The position numbers and the translations under genes were made by a program. Of a stretch of 64,000 bases of DNA, positions 57,460 to 64,000 are shown in pieces (the first letter of the stretch is position 1; each line of letters starts with the position of its first letter). The notes under the pieces are model-generated. The model was not told where the DNA came from. It made no database searches and saw only the letters and a list, made by a program, of their open reading frames with translations. The DNA is from Ambrosia x helenae (taxonomy: Eukaryota > Streptophyta > Magnoliopsida > Asterales > Asteraceae), in contig CM061223.1 of NCBI GenBank assembly GCA_030844895.1, positions 6,000,676 through 6,064,675 on the forward strand, read 5' to 3'.

Positions 57460-58715
57460 TCCATATTGCTATTCAGATATATACCGGCCTAGCTACGTAT
57501 ATCAAAAAGCCACAAGATATACACACATGCGAATATCTCCATGAAAACACAATTTGGTGTTTTGATTTGGTCTACAGCTCACAAGACGACATTCATACAT
57601 ATTTACTTGTATCATTGTATGCATAGTCTATGAAGCACAACTAAAGAGAATGATTTTATTATTTTATAAGTTTGTTTTATTACACTACTAATTAACTGGC
57701 ATTTGATTAATTTAATATAAAATCTCCAATCTTCAAACAATATTAAACTTTGACATTACATTCATGTTTTTAATATTCAAATGATAATTATACGAAAAAA
57801 GTTCGTACACATTATAGGAGGAGCTAAAACTATGTTAGAGAAGCTAATAATATTTTTTAACATTACATATGTAGTTATGTTCATCATGCATACACTGATA
57901 CACCTTACAATGAACATCTGCACCCAAGAAACCCTCTGGACAACTCCATCTCAACGCCTCTCCTTTCCTCGTCCGCTCTCTCCTTTCTATGTCCTCCCTC
58001 CTCTCACATTTTCGCCTTAGGATTTATGGATACACAATACACTTCTTCTTTTTTTCCTCTCACCCCTCTCTCCTCAGTACCTAGCATCCACCTTAGATTC
58101 GGACAAGAAAAGAGCCTCTCTATTGGGATTGCTCTTAGTACAATAATAATTCTAATAATATAGCTATACAACGACCAACACTACTATAAACATACTAGTG
58201 GGTTTACCCGCGCGTTGCAACAGGATTTAAAAACGGATTGCAATACAACATCATGATATTGTATATAACTTGAACTTGTTGATTTAATTGTACACAAGTG
58301 TTTGGCTTTTGAAATAGTCCTTCTGAAATTTATATTTAAAGGCTCGGAAGTTGATTGGACAAACTTACCATTTCTCATCTAATATGGACACGATTTTATA
58401 TGTATTAATAGAGTAAAATCAAATGTGAAGTGTTTAATATGTAATTCTCACCATATCTTAAAGTCTGCTCAAAGTTATTTCATCATTCACTTACAAATAA
58501 GACATGTTTACTGAATTTTAGTTGCGTTTGAACATATATCAGATCACCCTTGGGACTTGGGATTAATTTTATGAATCTTTAATATGTTTTTCTTAGTTGA
58601 ATATCTGCTTATTTGGTTGACATTGTAAGGAACACCAATGAAATATTATAATAAATGAAGAACAAACATACATGTGTATGAACTTTATGTAGATTAAGAA
58701 AAACCTTGTTGTTGG

Positions 58716-59545
58716 TGGTGAAATCCTCAGATGGATTTACCTTGAATATTTTATGTGACATCCTCAGGATGATGAAGGACTAAACAGACTTCAGGATGTA
58801 ACATCATTCTGACAAGTGTGCATCCTGATGATAGACTAACGAATTACCTTATCTTGATATTTTTGCAGGTACAATCAATGAATGAGTAAGACTTGTAACT
58901 CCTTTCCAACGGCTACAAAGTCTTACCAAGTCAATGAAGTCAAGGATACAAGAAGAATACGCGTAAAGGCTTAAAAGCGAGTCAAAGTGTAACCGCCAAG
59001 ACAATGAATGAAAGGCGAGAAAGATGGAAACCGATGCCCAACGTCTAGTTTTGTTGAAACATCCTCAACAACCACCTGAAACAACCAAGAAGATCATTGA
59101 AGACAACAGATATTTTGGGATCTTCCAATTATTATCATATAGACTATATATAGGGGTATGATGAACAAAATTAGGACACTTCTCACCTGCCTAAAACTCT
59201 GAAACACACCTGATATACTCTTTCTACACACACAACACTAGACAATCATTGTAATCATAGAATCATAGATTGTTCATCATACTTCCAAAGTTGTAACACC
59301 TTTTTACCACTTTAATATTAACAAACAAAGGCAGGAGCCTAGACTCCTCCCGAGGTTTTATGCCGAAGATCATCAATTGATCAAGGGCTTTCCTCGTACA
59401 TCGTGTGTCGTCCACTTATTGTTTTACATACATACTCACCCTTTTTCACTTATTTTACGATTCTGATACACAGTTATATCCTCAGGATATAATTACCCAT
59501 CCTAAACGATACCCTTGCCATCCTCAGCATAGTTGTCACTTTATA
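58716..59545 (+). mobile_element. LTR-like block inside the Helitron-like element
   Basis: A segment with repeated 'atcctcag' motifs, a TATA-like CTATATATAGG near 59147, and a downstream region resembling R-U5 (TTTTACCACTTTAATATTAAC). Borders and target duplication could not be fixed; it is probably a solo LTR. Confidence 0.4.
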
Positions 59546-60936
59546 ATTGATTTGTCACTATAATCGGCTATCTTGAAAACATAACTGAACTTTTGATATA
59601 TTTCACACATTTAGCACTCTACCTCACTTTTACTAATTTGAAATACAGGATTATTTCTAGTAGGTAATTTTTGGCCAAAACACTTGCTTAGATTAAAAAA
59701 AAAACAACATTGCTTCAACATATTAACATATAGATAGTGAAAATAAAAGTAAAAAAACTACAATTACATATTACATAAAAGAGTGTAAATTGTACTGTCA
59801 ATAGAAACCTACAAATCAAGAAAGAAGGGTTTCAAATTGCAAACAGAAATGAGTGCATCCCTTAATTACAAAATCCATAAGCATGAAATTCGAGTAAATA
59901 AGGTCAAAATGCAAAGCCCAATTTAATAAACAACACTATTAGAATATGCAAACAAACTAAGCAACTGATGACCGAGTGTAAACGTGAAGAACTACACATT
60001 ATTTATCTGACTATATCCATGTATCCAAATAAAACATGGTTTGATCAGTATATCATTAAAGTAATAAGACAATTAGAATCTTCTAGACCCTTAAAAACAT
60101 AAGCAAACAATATCAGCTTCATAGCAACTTCTTAATTACTTTGAATGTTAACACTTGCAAATAAACTAAGTAAGCAATTAAGCATTAAAACAAAAAAAAG
60201 GTAACAAAAAGACATGACAATAATAACGCAAGAAACACATTATACATAATTATAAAAAAAAAATAACGGTTCGCTCCAAACGGGTAACTTAGATTTTCTT
60301 AGTAAAAACATTCTTATGGTAGCTAGCAAATGTTGAAACTATACATTATTCTAGAACAACTTTGCTTAGAGTAAAATAATATTGCTTCAAGATCTTAAAG
60401 TTGTGACAGTAAGAGTCTTCAAATACTACATAATATATTAACATATCTACATTCTACAATTTCATACAATTGAAAATATCTCCACCATGACAACAAGGAC
60501 CGGAACAATTCAATGCCATTTCTCATTTTCTTGTACAATTGTCATGTGATATATTTTTGCAGCACATTGATGGACTCAAATAGTCTTCAAATACTACATA
60601 ATGTATTAACATAATGAAGGAGATTAACAAACTCACATTAAACTTCAATTTATCAATTGCCCTAATGTAATGTATAACTTCATGACTCATAAAAGCCAAT
60701 TAACAGTATAGAGAAAAGGATGAGAGAGTGAGGGAGTGTTTTTCTTATGGATGTATCTTATGAAATACAAATGCCTCTTTATATATGACTTTACATAAAT
60801 ACAAAAGTATTACAAATATAGGAGTTAAACATATGAAAAGTAATAAGCTCTTACATAAATACAAGAGTAATACAAATATAGATGTTAAACATATGAAGAA
60901 TCATCATATAAATGCATGTATGTGAAGAGTCACTTA

Positions 60937-61066
60937 CCAATGGGGTGGTGGTCCATTGACAAAGGGAAAGACTTTAAAACACCTAAGTTGTGGGAGGTCT
61001 TGGGGTCAAGTCCCAAAGACCACGAGAATTTAAAATAAATTAATTAGCCTTTCAAAAAAAAAATTA
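60937..61066 (+). mobile_element. Short tRNA-derived SINE
   Basis: A-box-like GGTGGTGGTCCATTGAC, B-box GGGGTCAAGTCCC, poly-A tail. Target duplication AAGAGTCACTT(T)A at 60925-60936 and 61067-61079. 130 bp. Confidence 0.8.
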
Positions 61067-61546
61067 AAGAGTCACTTTACATTACTTATTTGTATAATTG
61101 TCATCAAAAGTTATACTATATGGGCATAAAAGAAAAAAAAAGAATAAAATATAAAGATGTATACTTGTTCATCTTACAAGTGTGACAAAATTAAAATCTT
61201 ATCCATCAAGTTTCTTTAATAAGGTATATAGATATAGATAGTTATCGAGAATAACTCATTATCAAACTAAAATCTAACAATTCAACAAAATTTATACAAT
61301 CGTGCCCTCTATGAGAAAGATCATTTCAGATGTCTTCAAATTCATTTCTAATGTTTTTAATTTTTAACATTTCTCATTTTTATATTAATTTGTGATTTAT
61401 CAGTTTTTCATAATCTCATAATTAAAAATATTTTTATACACGTTTTTTTTTCATAATAAGTTGTTTTATCTTCATGATATTGTCAGCCTAATGTATATGT
61501 TTCTAGAGTTGCGAGAAAAAAAATATATATTAAAACATGTGTAATA

Positions 61547-61548
<2 letters not shown>

Positions 61549-61602
<54 letters not shown>
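61549..61602. repeat. (TA)n microsatellite
   Basis: Pure TA run about 370 bp upstream of peroxidase 3. The corresponding part of spacer 1 is short and not expanded. Confidence 0.9.
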
Positions 61603-61604
<2 letters not shown>

Positions 61605-61885
61605 CAAAATGTCATAAAAAACTATTAACAACATTATAAAGTTACAATGAAACCTTTTTTAACATATATTCAGCTTAGGACAAAAAAAAGAATGTAGTGG
61701 AGATACATGTGCTAGTTTACAATTTCTAATTAGGATATAACTTTATTGACTTGGTGAATAGTCAAATACCATTTTTGCTAGCTTCCATGCATGAACAAGC
61801 AAGAGTACAAAGTCAGCCCATTATACCACTGTTGATCAAACAAAGACACCTTCATATGTCACGCGGTTTAACCCATATTAACACC

Positions 61886-61895
61886 TATATATAAA
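61886..61895 (+). promoter_or_regulatory. TATA box of peroxidase 3
   Basis: TATATAAAT about 85 bp upstream of the ATG, in the same conserved promoter context. Confidence 0.6.
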
Positions 61896-61976
61896 TCTCC
61901 GTCATTCCTTTTGATTTGTATTCCATCTCTCAACATCAATTCTCACCCAAGCATCCTTCCATTCCTTTTTCTTCAA

Positions 61977-63130
61977 ATGGCTTCCCTAAATATTATTAAA
62001 GCTATCTTATTCTTGCTAGTTCTTTCTGTTACAATAAACAATACACCATGTGAAGCACAATTATCTTCTACATTCTATGACACTTCTTGTCCCAATGCAC
62101 TACGTACAATCAGGACATCCATCAGAACAGCCATATCTCGTGAGCGTCGCATGGCAGCTTCCATCCTTCGTCTCCACTTCCATGATTGCTTTGTTCAGGT
62201 ACTTTTGTTGGCCATCTATATGATCACCATAGCTTCCATACGTAAACATCAATTTGTAACGATTTTTGTAACATTTAATGCAGGGATGTGACGCGTCAAT
62301 CTTGCTAGATGACGGCCCTTCAATAATAAGTGAAAAGAACGCATTGCCTAATAAGGGTTCTGTAAGAGGTTATGAAGTGATAGAGGCTGCAAAATCTGAG
62401 GTTGAAAAACTTTGTCCTGGAGTTGTATCATGTGCTGATGTATTAACCGTGGCTGCCCGTGATGCATCTGAAATGGTTGGTGGTCCATCATGGTCTGTGA
62501 AGCTTGGAAGAAGAGACTCAACCACAGCTAACCTTGTTTTAGCAGAAACCGGTCTTCCTAGTTTCAAAGCATCGTTAGATTCCCTTATTTCAACCTTCGG
62601 TGATCACGGACTTAGTGCCAGGGACATGGTTGCATTATCAGGTACTTCATTACCTAAAAGTTCAATGCGTACACAATTGATATATAATTTTTTGTATAAA
62701 ACAAAAAATGTATGCTAATATTGGATATGGTATTAATGCAGGGGCTCATACTATTGGACAAGCTCAATGCTTCTTATTCCGTGATAGGATATACAACAAC
62801 GGATCAGATATTGATGCAGGATTTGCTAGCACCCGTAGACGTGGTTGCCCTGTAAACAGTGGTAACGGAAATCTTGCACCACTCGATTTGGTGACACCTA
62901 ATTCGTTTGATTATAACTACTTCAAGAACTTGATACAAAAGAAGGGTCTTCTTGAGTCCGATCAAGTGTTGTTTAGCGGGGGACCAACAGACAACATTGT
63001 TAGGGAATATAGCAACAATCCTTCGAAGTTCAAGTCGGATTTTGCTGCTGCGATGGTGAAGATGAGTGAAATCAAGCCGCTAATAGGCCAGGAAGGAGTC
63101 ATAAGGAAGATTTGTGGTGTCCTTCCATAG
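61977..63130 (+). CDS. Class III peroxidase 3
   Basis: Exons 61977-62198, 62284-62641 and 62742-63130 (322 aa). Exon 1 encodes the same residues as copy 2 and exons 2-3 differ at a handful of sites (for example SGGPTDNIVREY and the C-terminus CGVLP). Signal peptide, catalytic Arg/His, proximal His and eight cysteines are all present. It mixes copy-1-like residues (VEKLC, EIKPLIG) with copy-2-like ones (SEKNALP, GGPSWS), a pattern expected of gene conversion within the cluster. Confidence 0.95.
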
Positions 63131-64000
63131 TTTTCCATATATGGTCGTTTTGATTATGGATCCACTTCATTTTTCAATTCTTTCGAAATTACACTTGTAA
63201 TCATATCTTGATTCTTTTAATTATTTTCATTTTAAGTATAAACAGCAAAACTCCCAAGTGTCAATTATATATGTTTTTTGTGTTCATTGTATTCCATCCT
63301 ACAAGAGAAATATATAAATTATTTATTAGTTTTCTTTTTATTATTACTTTTACAAGTCTAAAAATATATATACAAACAATTACGGATATATCCTACCCTA
63401 GACAATATTACACTCTAAGATTCTCACTCCAACTAAACGTTTATATCAACATTTAGCTTGCAATACACAAAAAAAAAAAATAATAACAAAAACTAAACCA
63501 TACTTCCTTACTAATCTAATGAGACCGAGAGCCATCATCAAGAATTATCAAAAATTGCATGTTCTCTGGGCCAGGCCCTGATGAAACTCAAATCAAGAAT
63601 TCTCAGGCCACACGTGATGATCCGTGGTGGTCGTGACCATCGCGAACACCACCCTGGTGGTAACGTGATGGTTGTGGCCATCACGCATCGTGATGGCCAT
63701 CATGTTTCACATAGCCATTGCCAATGGTCATATATATACTTCTCATTTTAACCCAAAATCTACAACCAACAACAATCAAAGAACCTACAACCACAATCAA
63801 AATACATTCAAGCTTTCAAAAAAAAAAAGATAACACCTTCATGAAACATTTTAACGGAAGTTGAAAAAAATAAAGATTTGAAGGTGGTGAGGGAATCACA
63901 TGAAAACGCTGAAGAACCATACAAGCTTTTAGGTTTTGTTTTATGTATTTGTCTTTTTTTTTAAGTTATATTGTACTTTATTTATATTTATAAAATGATT
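63131..64000. other. Peroxidase 3 3' flank and window end
   Basis: Shared 3' flank to about 63540, then a segment with several inverted 'gtgatgg(c/t)ca' and 'ggccatcac' motifs (63610-63720). A TATA-like CATATATATAC follows near 63729. This could be the end of a MITE; the other end is outside or unclear. No gene. Confidence 0.5.

Larger units (their letters stand above)
58195..61238 (-). mobile_element. Helitron-like insertion, about 3 kb
   Basis: The 3' end on - is GCGCGGGTAAACCCACTAG plus a host T. The 5' end is TCTATATCTATATACC after a host A (border 61232 or 61238). The subterminal CCTGTTGCAACGCGCGGG forms only a decayed hairpin. Rep-helicase coding is absent. It is missing from the corresponding part of spacer 1. 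Contains an LTR-like block and a SINE listed separately. Confidence 0.6.

Overview
The window looks like nuclear DNA from a flowering plant, most likely a eudicot. The evidence is intron-containing genes with GT-AG junctions, class III peroxidases, a plant-type DUF295 F-box gene, a seed-type SDH2-3 gene and a dense mix of plant transposons. Asteraceae is a weak guess only. No bacterial, organellar or viral genome features were seen. Roughly half the window is transposon-derived.

Layout. 1-8350: a complete seven-exon type I inositol polyphosphate 5-phosphatase on the + strand (453 aa if spliced as called). Its introns hold a MULE foldback MITE, two Helitron insertions (one a head-to-tail dimer), a local tandem duplication and a 5'-truncated retroposon. 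8351-12630: MITEs, a SINE and low-complexity DNA. 12635-13869: a DUF295/KIB1-like F-box gene on the - strand, broken by one frameshift in a G-run. 13870-19320: a chain of MITEs (hAT, Stowaway, Harbinger) and a large inverted repeat. 19325-39059: an SDH2-3 gene (succinate dehydrogenase iron-sulphur subunit, complex II) on the - strand. Its coding exons are split by three independent insertions: a CACTA element, a solo Copia-like LTR and a full 11 kb Tat-type Gypsy retrotransposon. If each insertion and one copy of its target duplication is ignored, all four exons are in frame and predict about 307 aa. 39230-39530: a SINE sits in the SDH2-3 promoter. 39654-47898: a decayed Harbinger transposase split by a 7.8 kb non-autonomous LTR element (LARD). 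48956-63130: three tandem, nearly identical, apparently intact class III peroxidase genes on the + strand, separated by homologous spacers that carry a decayed Copia element, a SINE and a 3 kb Helitron.

The most unusual content is (a) the triple exon disruption of an otherwise open SDH2-3 frame, with the Gypsy insertion so young that its two LTRs look identical, and (b) the antisense genes inside that Gypsy element. These include a three-exon, 895-codon gene with its own TATA box and a GC-AG intron, encoding a Transposase_28-like and coiled-coil protein. Several insertion boundaries are confirmed inside the window itself, because a tandem paralog preserves the empty site.
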